DNA of 64,000 bases from positions 1,800,001-1,864,000 of the forward strand of contig NZ_CP056775.1 of assembly GCF_016894445.1 (NCBI RefSeq), in the 5' to 3' direction. The notes under the pieces are model-generated. The model searched no databases, was not told the origin of the DNA, and saw only the letters and a list, made by a program, of their open reading frames with translations. Positions within the stretch are counted from its first letter, which is position 1, and each line of letters opens with the position of its first letter. The stretch is from Dyadobacter sandarakinus. Lineage in GTDB: Bacteria > Bacteroidota > Bacteroidia > Cytophagales > Spirosomataceae. The position numbers and the translations under genes were made by a program. Positions 53,108 to 61,367 of the stretch are shown here, in pieces.

Positions 53108-54166
53108 ATGATAGAAACAACAAACGTCCAGGCTTACGGAACAGACGCAGCCGAAGCTCCCCTGAACCAACGCGGTATCGACCGCAGAAAACCCACCGCG
53201 CACGATGTGGAAATCGACATCCTTTTTTGCGGGGTTTGTCATTCCGATCTGCATACCGCCAAAAATGAGTGGCACGGCACGCAGTATCCCTGCGTTCCGG
53301 GCCATGAAATCGTGGGCAAAGTCATCAGCGTGGGCGACCATGTAAGCAAGTTCAAGGTGGGCGACGTGGTGGGTGTAGGCTGCCTTGTAGACTCCTGCCG
53401 CGAGTGCCAGTACTGCCAGGAAGGCCTGGAACAGTTCTGCGAGCCGGGCGCCACCCAAACTTATAATTCGCCCGACAAATACCTCGAAACACCTACTTTC
53501 GGAGGTTACTCGGAACGGGTTGTGGTAGACGAAAACTTTGTCCTGCACATTCCTGAAAATCTCGACCTTGCTGCAACAGCTCCTTTATTGTGCGCAGGAA
53601 TTACTACCTACTCCCCCCTCCGGCACTGGAATGTAGGTCCCGGCAAAAAGGTAGGGATCGTGGGCATCGGCGGACTGGGTCACATGGGCATCAAGATTGC
53701 CAAGGCGATGGGCGCCGAGGTAGTTGCATTTACAACTTCCGAATCCAAGTTTGCAGAAGCCAAGCGCCTCGGGGCGGATGAGGTTGTGCTCTCCAAGGAC
53801 GAAGAACAAATGGCGGCTTACCGCGGCAAGCTGCATTTTATTCTTGATGCAGTTTCTGCCGAGCATGACATCAATGCTTACCTGGGCCTGCTTCGTGTAG
53901 ACGGCTCCCTGGCACTGGTAGGCGCTCCCGAACATCCCCTGCCGGTAGCTGCATTCAGCCTGATCGTAGGCCGCAAAAGCTTTGCGGGTTCCATGATCGG
54001 CGGTATTGCTGAAACACAGGAAATGCTTGATTTCTGCGGTGAGCACAATATTGTTGCGGACATAGAGATGATCGACATGCAGGACATCAATACAGCTTAT
54101 GAAAGACTGTTGAAAGGTGATGTCAAGTACCGCTTCGTAATTGATATGGCTTCGCTCAAAAGCTAA
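53108..54166 (+). CDS. zinc-dependent alcohol/aldehyde dehydrogenase (YahK/CAD-like)
   Basis: This 352-residue NADP(H)-dependent medium-chain dehydrogenase reduces aldehydes. Catalytic zinc ligands are in CGVCHSDLH (Cys44) and PGHEIVG (His66, Glu67); structural zinc is held by Cys97, Cys100, Cys103 and Cys111. The Rossmann motif GIGGLGHMGIKIAKAMGAEV lies near residue 185. It matches the YahK and cinnamyl alcohol dehydrogenase group, active on a broad range of aldehydes. It follows the acetyltransferase by 18 bp and is closed by a bidirectional terminator. Confidence 0.93.
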   Translation: MIETTNVQAYGTDAAEAPLNQRGIDRRKPTAHDVEIDILFCGVCHSDLHTAKNEWHGTQYPCVPGHEIVGKVISVGDHVSKFKVGDVVGVGCLVDSCRECQYCQEGLEQFCEPGATQTYNSPDKYLETPTFGGYSERVVVDENFVLHIPENLDLAATAPLLCAGITTYSPLRHWNVGPGKKVGIVGIGGLGHMGIKIAKAMGAEVVAFTTSESKFAEAKRLGADEVVLSKDEEQMAAYRGKLHFILDAVSAEHDINAYLGLLRVDGSLALVGAPEHPLPVAAFSLIVGRKSFAGSMIGGIAETQEMLDFCGEHNIVADIEMIDMQDINTAYERLLKGDVKYRFVIDMASLKS

Positions 54167-54186
54167 GGTGAGATAACTTAAAAAAC

Positions 54187-54216
54187 TAAACAAGGTGGGG
54201 CTCGCTCCACATTGTT
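54187..54216. terminator. bidirectional terminator between convergent genes
   Basis: AAACAA (54187-54192) pairs with TTGTTT (54211-54216), and an inner GTGG pairs with CCAC, with two mismatches in a 12-bp stem. On the - strand a run of six T follows, and on the + strand GGTTTG. It separates the dehydrogenase from the convergent receptor gene. Confidence 0.65.
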
Positions 54217-54307
54217 TGGTTTGCAGGCATCGCCAAGACGGACCTTCTTTTTGTACCTGTTTTTTTTAAACAAAGAAAAAAATAGCATCCCTCCTGCCAG
54301 CTGGCTG

Positions 54308-56749
54308 TCAGAACTCCCGCTCGCCAAACTCGCTTCCGGGTAACTTTGCTTTTTTAACGAACTGATTCAGGTTGAAAGTAACGTTGAGCAAAAAGATGTC
54401 TGTCTCCTGGATATAATTAGTAGTTGTAAAAAAATCGCGGCCGAATGTAGTGATGCGCTGCTTGTTGCTGTTCAATAGTCCAAGGTCTATATTCTGCCAC
54501 TGCAGGGATGCAGAAAGCCTGCCCGACCAGAATGTCTTTTTAGCCGTTATTCCCGGCGTAAGAAATCCCGAGTCTCTACCCTGTGCCGTGACCCGCTTTG
54601 AAAGATAGCTGACCGAAGCCTGCACCTGTGCGGAGGGAGACAGCCGGAAGGTCGTATTTCCGTTGACCGTATACACCATGCCCGCCGCATTGACGAGCAC
54701 TGCCCGCTCGAAAAGCGAACCCTTGATACGGTAATGATAGACATTGGCTCCTGCATAAAGCTGCCACCACCGGGTGATATTGGCCGTGCCGCCAGCTTCG
54801 GCGCCCCAGGAAAGGGCCTGGCCCGCATTGGTGTAAATGCGGTTGATGATGGTATCATTGAAAACACTGTTGACACGGTTGACCACATTCGCGATCCGCT
54901 GATGGTAGAGGTTTGCAAATGCACTTCCCTTCCCCGATTCCCGCACGACTCCTGCTTCATACAGGTCTATAAACTCAGGCAGAATGTTCGGATCGCCCGA
55001 CTCGAAGGTTTCTGAATGTTCCCGCTCCGGGAATGGATTCAGTTCGCTGTTGGTGGAACGCTGGACACGCTTGCTGTACCCGGCCTTCAATCGCCATGTT
55101 TCAGTCAGCTTGTACTGGAAATTCAGTGACGGGAAAAAATTGGAAAGATTCAGCTCACGCCTGTCAATGCCTTCAGCTGCAAATACCCGCTCTGCATATT
55201 CGTAACGCAGGCCGACTGCATATTCCAGCCGGGGCAATTTGCCTGAATACATGGTATATACGGCATGAATGCGGTTGGCAACACGTGTGCTGCTGCTGAA
55301 TGCAGGGACCCGCACAAACATACCCGACGCCAGGTCCAGGTCAAGATAATTGAAAATACCCTTCTGAAGCTGGTCGCGGTACTGGTATCCTGCTTCCAGC
55401 TTTCCTGCACCCATGCGGATGTTGTAGTCCGCCTTGATCCGGAACGCATCCAGGGGATTGGTGGCAGGGTTGCGGGTACTCTGCAGAATGGTCACCCGCG
55501 CAGGTTCGGCCAGATTCAGGTTGGTTGTCAATCCTTTCAGGTCGGCACCTTCGTACAGGGCCGATATAGTTACGGACGATTTCTGGCCGAAATTGTGCGT
55601 ATAGTCAAAGTTCGCCAGCGTGATATTGGTGTTTTTGCGTGCAATGTTGGAGTTAAAATAAGTCAGTGCACCGAGGATTTCACCTGTGCGGAGGTCTGTT
55701 TTGGTATTCTGATAAACAATATCAGCCCGTCGTGACTGGCTGCGGTACCCATTGTAAATGCCCACTGAGAAGATGTTCTGCGGATCTGCCGTGAAAGTAA
55801 CCGCTGCACGCGCCGTATAGTTATACCGGATGAAGCTCCGCTCGCCTTCCGAGGGAAAAGAAGTAAATACAGACCCGATGGTGGTATTGACATCCCCGAC
55901 CCTTCTTCCCGCAATGTCGTTGCGCAGGTAGTTGCCGCTCAGGCTCACCTCCCATTTTCCGGACTGGATTGTATAGATAAAGTCTCCGCCGAAGCGCAGC
56001 GGTTTGTGCAGGTTGCCGTAGTCGCTCACGGACGGCAGCCCGCCCTGTGCATTGACCACCAGGGAAGTACCTTCGGCAGGTTTTTTGGTAGTGATATTGA
56101 TGATCCCGGCCTTTCCGTCCGGGTCAAAGCGCGCCGAAGGTGCTGTAATGATTTCAATGTTGCCGATGGTGTTCGCAGGCAGCTGGTTCAGGAGTACGGA
56201 TGGGTTTGTCTGGACGGGCTTTCCATTCAGCAGCACCATAAACCCATTTGAACCCCGCATGGTAATGTCACCTTCGGCATTCACGCTCACCGACGGTGTG
56301 TTTTTGAGAACATCCAGCGCAGTACCTCCCTGCGCCCCAAGAAAACGGTCGGCACGGTACACCTGGCGATCAGCCCGGTTTTCTATCGTACTCCGCGCTC
56401 CCTGGACCACCACCTCCTGCAATGCATTTGCAACCGCCTGCATCCCGATCAGCACCGGACTTTCGGAAACCGGAACAAGCGTACGCTGGTAGCCTACATA
56501 TTGTACCAGCAGGTAGTGCGGACCTTCACCCGGATTTTCAAAACTGAAAGACCCGTTTTCCTGCGCCAGCACGCCTGCAACCACCGACGAGTCGAGCGGG
56601 TTGCACAGGGCTACCGAACAATATGCAAGTGCCTGCCCGGTAGCTGCGTCTTGCACGCGGCCGGAAATGGCTGTTGTTTTTTGCGCCTGTACCGAGCCCA
56701 GGCATACCATGCCGCAAAGCAGCAGAAAGAAAAAGTTTTTAAGGAACAT
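54308..56749 (-). CDS. TonB-dependent receptor of the outer membrane beta-barrel (OMP_b-brl_3) type
   Basis: This 813-residue exported protein has a signal peptide ending near GSVQAQ (about residue 23), a carboxypeptidase-like domain (SGRVQDAATGQALAYCSVAL), a plug (ALQEVVVQGARSTIENRADR, GFMVLLNGKPVQTNPSVLLN, PSARFDPDGKAGIINITTKK) and a beta-barrel of the FecA-unlike Bacteroidota family. The ATG at 56749 begins the signal; an upstream in-frame codon at 56773 lies in the promoter. It follows an AraC regulator gene by 80 bp, and the gap holds direct repeats and a -7 element. Ligand unknown. Confidence 0.9.
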   Translation of the reverse strand: MFLKNFFFLLLCGMVCLGSVQAQKTTAISGRVQDAATGQALAYCSVALCNPLDSSVVAGVLAQENGSFSFENPGEGPHYLLVQYVGYQRTLVPVSESPVLIGMQAVANALQEVVVQGARSTIENRADRQVYRADRFLGAQGGTALDVLKNTPSVSVNAEGDITMRGSNGFMVLLNGKPVQTNPSVLLNQLPANTIGNIEIITAPSARFDPDGKAGIINITTKKPAEGTSLVVNAQGGLPSVSDYGNLHKPLRFGGDFIYTIQSGKWEVSLSGNYLRNDIAGRRVGDVNTTIGSVFTSFPSEGERSFIRYNYTARAAVTFTADPQNIFSVGIYNGYRSQSRRADIVYQNTKTDLRTGEILGALTYFNSNIARKNTNITLANFDYTHNFGQKSSVTISALYEGADLKGLTTNLNLAEPARVTILQSTRNPATNPLDAFRIKADYNIRMGAGKLEAGYQYRDQLQKGIFNYLDLDLASGMFVRVPAFSSSTRVANRIHAVYTMYSGKLPRLEYAVGLRYEYAERVFAAEGIDRRELNLSNFFPSLNFQYKLTETWRLKAGYSKRVQRSTNSELNPFPEREHSETFESGDPNILPEFIDLYEAGVVRESGKGSAFANLYHQRIANVVNRVNSVFNDTIINRIYTNAGQALSWGAEAGGTANITRWWQLYAGANVYHYRIKGSLFERAVLVNAAGMVYTVNGNTTFRLSPSAQVQASVSYLSKRVTAQGRDSGFLTPGITAKKTFWSGRLSASLQWQNIDLGLLNSNKQRITTFGRDFFTTTNYIQETDIFLLNVTFNLNQFVKKAKLPGSEFGEREF

Positions 56750-56770
56750 TGTGTACGCCGTCAGGAGCCG

Positions 56771-56778
56771 CAAATATA
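56771..56778 (-). promoter_or_regulatory. -7 element of the receptor gene
   Basis: TATATTTG on the - strand matches TAnnTTTG exactly and lies 22 bp before the receptor start. There is no TTTG at the -33 position, which instead abuts the proximal direct repeat at 56803, a layout typical of an activator-dependent promoter. Confidence 0.55.
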
Positions 56779-56802
56779 TATCCTACTAACTCGCTAGACT
56801 TT

Positions 56803-56831
56803 GTACATTCCGTCCAATAACTGGTACATTC
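56803..56831. promoter_or_regulatory. tandem direct repeats, probable AraC-family binding sites
   Basis: GTACATTC occurs at 56803-56810 and again at 56824-56831, exactly 21 bp apart (two helical turns). The distal copy overlaps the araC-type gene's stop codon. Direct repeats at this spacing just upstream of a promoter without a -33 box suit a dimer of the adjacent AraC regulator. Confidence 0.6.
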
Positions 56832-57645
56832 AGGAAATTCCTTTCCGGTACTCGCCCGGGAGCACGCCGGTTTGTTTCCTGAAAAACTTGTTGAAGTGCG
56901 AAGCATCGGCAAAGCCCAGGGAATCGGCTATCCCGGAGAGGCTTTCGAATGAGTAAAGCAGCTCGAGTTTAGCCTGGGCGGTCAGTTTGTCGTCGATGAC
57001 GGTCCCTGCAGTTTTCCCGACATACTTCTTGCAGGTTGTATTGAGCGTTTTCGGAGTTATGCCCAGCTCCGAGGCATACCAGGCCACTTCCCGGTTGGTT
57101 TTGAAATGCTGGTCGAGCAAAACGAAAAATCGGGCGAGTACGGGCGGGTACGTCAGCAGATCGCTGCTTTTGATTTCGCGTTTGAGGAGATTGAAGAGCA
57201 GGAGCAGGTAAGTCTGGATGACGGCCTGGTGATTGGTTTCCTTCTTTTCATATTCAAGCTCAATATCCCTGAAAATACCGGTGATCACCGGAGCTACATG
57301 ATCCAGCAGGAACCGGTTTGGAAAAGGCAGCGGGAAGGTTTGAAAAAGCTGTTTGTAGAGCGGGTGATCAAGCAGGTAGTCCTTTTGCACCATAATGACA
57401 AATCCTTTGGGGATGGCCGTGAGCTCCCACTGATGGATCTGGCCGGGCAGGATGAGGTAAAGGCTGAACGGCTGCACATCAAACCGGAACTGATCGATCT
57501 GGTGCGTTCCGGCACCTTCGTGCAAATAGATAATTTCGAGATAATCCTTGTGTCCGTGCGGGTTGGTGGTTTTAATCACCTCCTTCATCCTGCGGATCCT
57601 GAAAAGCTCCCGGTCGTCGAGTTTGTTTTTAATGGGTACCTGCAT
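56830..57645 (-). CDS. AraC-family regulator beside the TonB-dependent receptor
   Basis: This 271-residue regulator has an N-terminal cupin sensing domain (HGHKDYLEIIYLHEGAGTHQ, LYLILPGQIHQWEL) and a C-terminal AraC domain (AWYASELGITPKTLNTTCKK and SGIADSLGFADASHFNKFF, then GVLPGEYR). Its gene lies directly upstream of the receptor gene in the same direction, and its stop codon lies inside a candidate binding repeat. It probably activates the receptor when its ligand is present. A TACCTTTG -7 element lies 18 bp before its start. Confidence 0.88.
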   Translation of the reverse strand: MQVPIKNKLDDRELFRIRRMKEVIKTTNPHGHKDYLEIIYLHEGAGTHQIDQFRFDVQPFSLYLILPGQIHQWELTAIPKGFVIMVQKDYLLDHPLYKQLFQTFPLPFPNRFLLDHVAPVITGIFRDIELEYEKKETNHQAVIQTYLLLLFNLLKREIKSSDLLTYPPVLARFFVLLDQHFKTNREVAWYASELGITPKTLNTTCKKYVGKTAGTVIDDKLTAQAKLELLYSFESLSGIADSLGFADASHFNKFFRKQTGVLPGEYRKGIS

Positions 57646-57662
57646 GGGGCGAAGTTACGGCT

Positions 57663-57670
57663 CAAAGGTA
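57663..57670 (-). promoter_or_regulatory. candidate -7 element of the AraC gene
   Basis: TACCTTTG on the - strand matches TAnnTTTG exactly, 18 bp before the start codon. No good -33 TTTG was found; a TGTG lies 17 bp away. Confidence 0.35.
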
Positions 57671-57742
57671 TTTGTTGGTTGCTGAATCACAGGCCGGGTC
57701 ATGGCCGGGATGCATACCTCCGGGCAATTGCCTGAATTTGGC

Positions 57743-58912
57743 ATGATTATAAATGAATTATCCATATCACAACGATTAAAGCTACAGATGATTCACTCTA
57801 CCCCTTTTTACACCCGGCTCGCTCAGGTTCTGATCAGCATAATTTGCCTGGTTTACATTGCAATCATTGGTCAGACGCTGCTCGCGCCCCTGATTTTTGC
57901 CCTTTTGTTCGCACTCCTGCTGCTGCCTTTTGCGGGTTTCCTGGAATACAAGTTCAATTTCCCGAGAGCATTATCCTCCATGGTAGCGCTCCTGACGCTG
58001 ATTATAGCCATTGCGGCCATTTTCACGCTGCTGGGTTCACAGCTTACAGCCCTGGCGCAGGACTGGCCTGCATTCAAGCAGCAGGTGCTCGACACCACCA
58101 TTGATCTTCAGAAATGGATCGAGGTTACCTTTCATGTGGACAGTGAGGAACAGATGAATTACATCAACGATTCGGCTTCGAAGGCAGTCAATACGGGTAC
58201 AAGTATCCTGGGGCATACAATCCTTTCCGTTTCGTCCATTCTTCTTTTTCTCCTTTTTATTTTCCTGTACACGTTTTTTATCCTGCTGCACAGGCGCCTC
58301 CTGCTGCGGTTCATCGTCATGGTTTTCGATCAGCAGCACAGCGTAGTCGTGTATGACATCGTCAGTCAGATCCAGTACATCGTTAAAAAATACATCGTCG
58401 GGCTTTTTCTGCAGATGCTTCTCGTAACCGGACTTTCGTGTATTGCATTCTGGCTGCTGGGCGTGAAATACGGATTTCTGCTTGGACTGATTACCGGAAT
58501 TCTGAACCTGATTCCCTACATAGGTATTCTGACGGCCCTGCTGCTGGCAAGTCTTATCACCTTCGCCACTGCCGGTACCAGCCAGCTGGTCTTTGTATTT
58601 ATCGCCATTGTAGCCATCCACCTGGTCGACAGCAACTACATCATGCCCAAGATTGTAGGTTCCAAAGTGAAGATCAACACCCTGGTGGCGCTGATCGGAC
58701 TGGTACTTGGGGAAATGATCTGGGGAATTACGGGTATGTTCCTGTCTATTCCGGTCATCGCCATTTTCAAAGTTATTTTCGACCGTGTCCAGGGGCTTAA
58801 TCCATGGGGTATCCTGCTGGGCGAAGATGATAGTCATCCGGCTTCAAAACCCGCCATCCGCGAGGTAATCGAAGACGAGCACAACCAGGGGAGCACACCG
58901 GCGGTACGGTAG
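57743..58912 (+). CDS. AI-2E family transporter (PerM-like permease)
   Basis: This membrane protein of about 389 residues belongs to the AI-2 exporter/PerM family with eight or so helices. Typical segments are LLAPLIFALLFALLLLPFAGFLEYK, SSILLFLLFIFLYTFFILLHRR, the LGVKYGFLLGLITGILNLIPYIG core and VGSKVKINTLVALIGLVLGEMIWGITGMFLSIP near the C terminus (each shown in part). Members export small molecules or act as Na+/H+ antiporters; cargo is unknown here. The ATG at 57743 is preferred; 57788 would also keep the membrane core. It is divergent from the AraC gene. Confidence 0.85.
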   Translation: MIINELSISQRLKLQMIHSTPFYTRLAQVLISIICLVYIAIIGQTLLAPLIFALLFALLLLPFAGFLEYKFNFPRALSSMVALLTLIIAIAAIFTLLGSQLTALAQDWPAFKQQVLDTTIDLQKWIEVTFHVDSEEQMNYINDSASKAVNTGTSILGHTILSVSSILLFLLFIFLYTFFILLHRRLLLRFIVMVFDQQHSVVVYDIVSQIQYIVKKYIVGLFLQMLLVTGLSCIAFWLLGVKYGFLLGLITGILNLIPYIGILTALLLASLITFATAGTSQLVFVFIAIVAIHLVDSNYIMPKIVGSKVKINTLVALIGLVLGEMIWGITGMFLSIPVIAIFKVIFDRVQGLNPWGILLGEDDSHPASKPAIREVIEDEHNQGSTPAVR

Positions 58913-58951
58913 TACCACGCACATCACTGACGATCCTACAAGCAGTTCCAG

Positions 58952-59806
58952 ATGAGAAAAAAAGGAAGAAAATGGTTGCTGAGGATACTGATGATAGTCA
59001 TCATGCTGACGGGAGCTGCCAGGCTGTTCATGTACAAGATCAGAAATGGCTTTCCCGTCAGCTATGAAACCGACCCGCCGCGCACTGACTTCCCGAAGGG
59101 AAAGCCGGCGGTTCTTGTGTTTTCAAAAACAACCGGGTACAGGCATTCCGGCTCCATTGATGCTGCGAAAAAAGTATTTCAGCAGTTAGGGAATCAGCAT
59201 GGCTGGTTTGTTTATGAAACTGAAGAAGGCGGCGTCTTCAATCCTGCGCAGCTGAGGCGCTTTCAGGTGGTTATTTTCAATAACTGTACAGGAAGGTTAC
59301 TGAACAAGCAGCAGCAGCAGGCAGCCATGCAGTATGTGACCGCAGGTGGCGTGCTGATGGGGATTCATGGTGCCGGAGACTTTTCGCATGATGACTGGCC
59401 CTGGTACAAAACGCACCTGGTAGGGACCGAATTCTCGCATCACCCGCTCAAACCGCAACTGCAGGCAGCCAGTGTACATCGGGAAAACGCTGCGGCTGCA
59501 GCTCTGCTGACCCGTATCCCTGCCACGTGGACACACACCGATGAATGGTACATTTACTTTTCCCAGCCCCGGAATGTACATGTTCTTGCATACATTGACG
59601 GCACCCGGATAATCCCTGATGGTAACCTGCCTTTGATGGGTGGTAAAAATTTCGGAATGGGCATGTACCATCCCGTAGCCTGGTACCGGAGCGTGGGCAA
59701 AGGCAAAACTTTTTACACCTCTATGGGCCATAACGCGGCCGTATGGAAGGACAGCAACTTTGTGCAGCTGCTCGACAATGCCCTTCAGTGGTCAGTGAAG
59801 CCGTAG
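58952..59806 (+). CDS. ThuA-like domain protein with N-terminal membrane anchor
   Basis: This 284-residue protein has a basic start and one hydrophobic segment (residues about 9-27, LLRILMIVIMLTGAARLFM), then a ThuA-type glutamine-amidotransferase-like fold: AVLVFSKTTGYRHSGSIDAA, FQVVIFNNCTGRLL, GGVLMGIHGAGDFS and TEFSHHPLKPQ, ending with YHPVAWYRSVGKGKTFYTSM. ThuA domains occur with sugar-degradation genes and in several are fused to sugar-binding modules; the reaction is not established. It is convergent with the TolC gene, with no clear terminator in the 70-bp gap. Confidence 0.88.
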   Translation: MRKKGRKWLLRILMIVIMLTGAARLFMYKIRNGFPVSYETDPPRTDFPKGKPAVLVFSKTTGYRHSGSIDAAKKVFQQLGNQHGWFVYETEEGGVFNPAQLRRFQVVIFNNCTGRLLNKQQQQAAMQYVTAGGVLMGIHGAGDFSHDDWPWYKTHLVGTEFSHHPLKPQLQAASVHRENAAAAALLTRIPATWTHTDEWYIYFSQPRNVHVLAYIDGTRIIPDGNLPLMGGKNFGMGMYHPVAWYRSVGKGKTFYTSMGHNAAVWKDSNFVQLLDNALQWSVKP

Positions 59807-59876
59807 CGGACGAAATAAGAGAATTATTGGATGTACCTATCAGGGAAAAACAGCTGTATTTCTGAAATTCCGTAGT

Positions 59877-61367
59877 TTACCTTGCCTCGATTGTTCCGAC
59901 CGAATAGTAGAGCTCTGCCACTGCTTTCTGGTAGCCCGCCACGAGCTCTGCCATTTTTATCCTCATATCGATCAGCTTGGTTTCCCGGCTGTTGATCAGA
60001 AACAAAGTACTTTCTCCCAGCTCAAATTTTGTCAGCTCTCCATTTAATAACAACTGTTGGTTTGCAATGCTTTGGTTTTGTATCGCCAGCTGTGATTCGT
60101 AGGCTACCAGGTTGTTAAAAGAACTCAGGATGCTGGTATTGATCTCACGTCCCGCCTGCTGCACATCGTATTGCAATGCGAGCTGCTTTACTTTGATCTC
60201 CTGTAATTTTCCGCGCTGTTCCCGCAAAAACAATGGAAATGAAAAATCAATGCCCAGTTTGTAATTGCTCCACCGGAGATCGTAGTAATCAGGTACATAG
60301 GAGTCGAAATCGGTGCGGCTGGTGATCAGCGAGGCACTCAGGTTCAGCTTGGGTTTGAGCATTTCCCTGCGGTAATTTCTTTCCAGTTCCAGCTGCCGGC
60401 CCTTGTTTCTGAGCATCAGCAGCTCAGGATGTGCGCTGGCTGCATTGCTGATCAGCGTCTGAAGCTGGTTGCGGTAAAAATCGGAAACCGGCGGGTTGGT
60501 ATCCTGCGGAACTGAATTATCGGGCAGTTCCAGCGGTTCTTCGCGCTCATTCCACAAATGGTTGGACATCAGCAGCCGGGTATTGTTCAGCTCCACTTTG
60601 ATCTTTTCAAGTTGCAGGCTGCGTTCCTGAAAAGTAATCGCCGCCTCTACCGAATCAATAGCCGGCTTATCACCGATGAGTACCTGATTTTTGACAAATA
60701 AAAATCTTTTATAAGCCAGGTCTGTTCCGTTGCGGATAAGCGAATACTGGCGGTAGGCATAAAACCAGTTCCAGTAATCCTTCACCGCATCAAACCAGAC
60801 TTTATTGATCTGCTTGATCTTTTCTGCTTCGGCATAGTTTACCATCACTCTCGATTGCCGCAACGTATTCCTCCGGGCATCAATCAACAGTCCCTGGCCG
60901 ATCGGAATGTTCAGCCCCAGCCCAGCCAGGCCAGGCACGCCGGTCCGTGTCTCGGGATTGGTATACTTTCCGACAAAACGGTCATACCCGATCTTCAAAT
61001 CCGCACCAGCAAGCCAGAGGGGCACTTTAAGTTCGTTGGACCAATTGTTATAGTACTCGGTACCACCAAAAATTTTTCTTCCGAAATAACTTTTCAATGC
61101 AGGATCAAAACTCCCCCATGCCTGCTGTACTTTGGCCTGAGCCTCTCCGGTGAGCAGGCCCGCCTGTTTGACGATCGGGTGATTGGCAAGAACGAGCTGT
61201 TCCAGATCATGCAGCGCAAACACCCGGGATGCACTACCCGCTGTATCGGTCTGCGCCATGCATGCTGAAAAGCCGGTAACAAGCCAAACCAGGCATGCAA
61301 GCGCAGGTTTACTTTTTATCAGGTACTTTCTCATAAACATCACTACCACTCTTTTCATCTTTGTCAT
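59877..61367 (-). CDS. TolC-family outer membrane efflux protein
   Basis: This 496-residue exported protein forms the outer-membrane channel-tunnel of a tripartite exporter. A signal peptide lies within the first 40 residues (ALACLVWLVTGFSACMAQ). Long helical pairs follow, typical of the OEP domain (AKVQQAWGSFDPALKS, GLNIPIGQGLLIDARRNTLRQ, SALEKIKVELNNTRLL-like, GINTSILSSFNN-like), ending with ELVAGYQKAVAELYYSVG. The ATG at 61367 overlaps the HlyD stop as ATGA, so it was chosen over an upstream frame start at 61445. It is the last gene of the export operon. Confidence 0.9.
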   Translation of the reverse strand: MTKMKRVVVMFMRKYLIKSKPALACLVWLVTGFSACMAQTDTAGSASRVFALHDLEQLVLANHPIVKQAGLLTGEAQAKVQQAWGSFDPALKSYFGRKIFGGTEYYNNWSNELKVPLWLAGADLKIGYDRFVGKYTNPETRTGVPGLAGLGLNIPIGQGLLIDARRNTLRQSRVMVNYAEAEKIKQINKVWFDAVKDYWNWFYAYRQYSLIRNGTDLAYKRFLFVKNQVLIGDKPAIDSVEAAITFQERSLQLEKIKVELNNTRLLMSNHLWNEREEPLELPDNSVPQDTNPPVSDFYRNQLQTLISNAASAHPELLMLRNKGRQLELERNYRREMLKPKLNLSASLITSRTDFDSYVPDYYDLRWSNYKLGIDFSFPLFLREQRGKLQEIKVKQLALQYDVQQAGREINTSILSSFNNLVAYESQLAIQNQSIANQQLLLNGELTKFELGESTLFLINSRETKLIDMRIKMAELVAGYQKAVAELYYSVGTIEAR

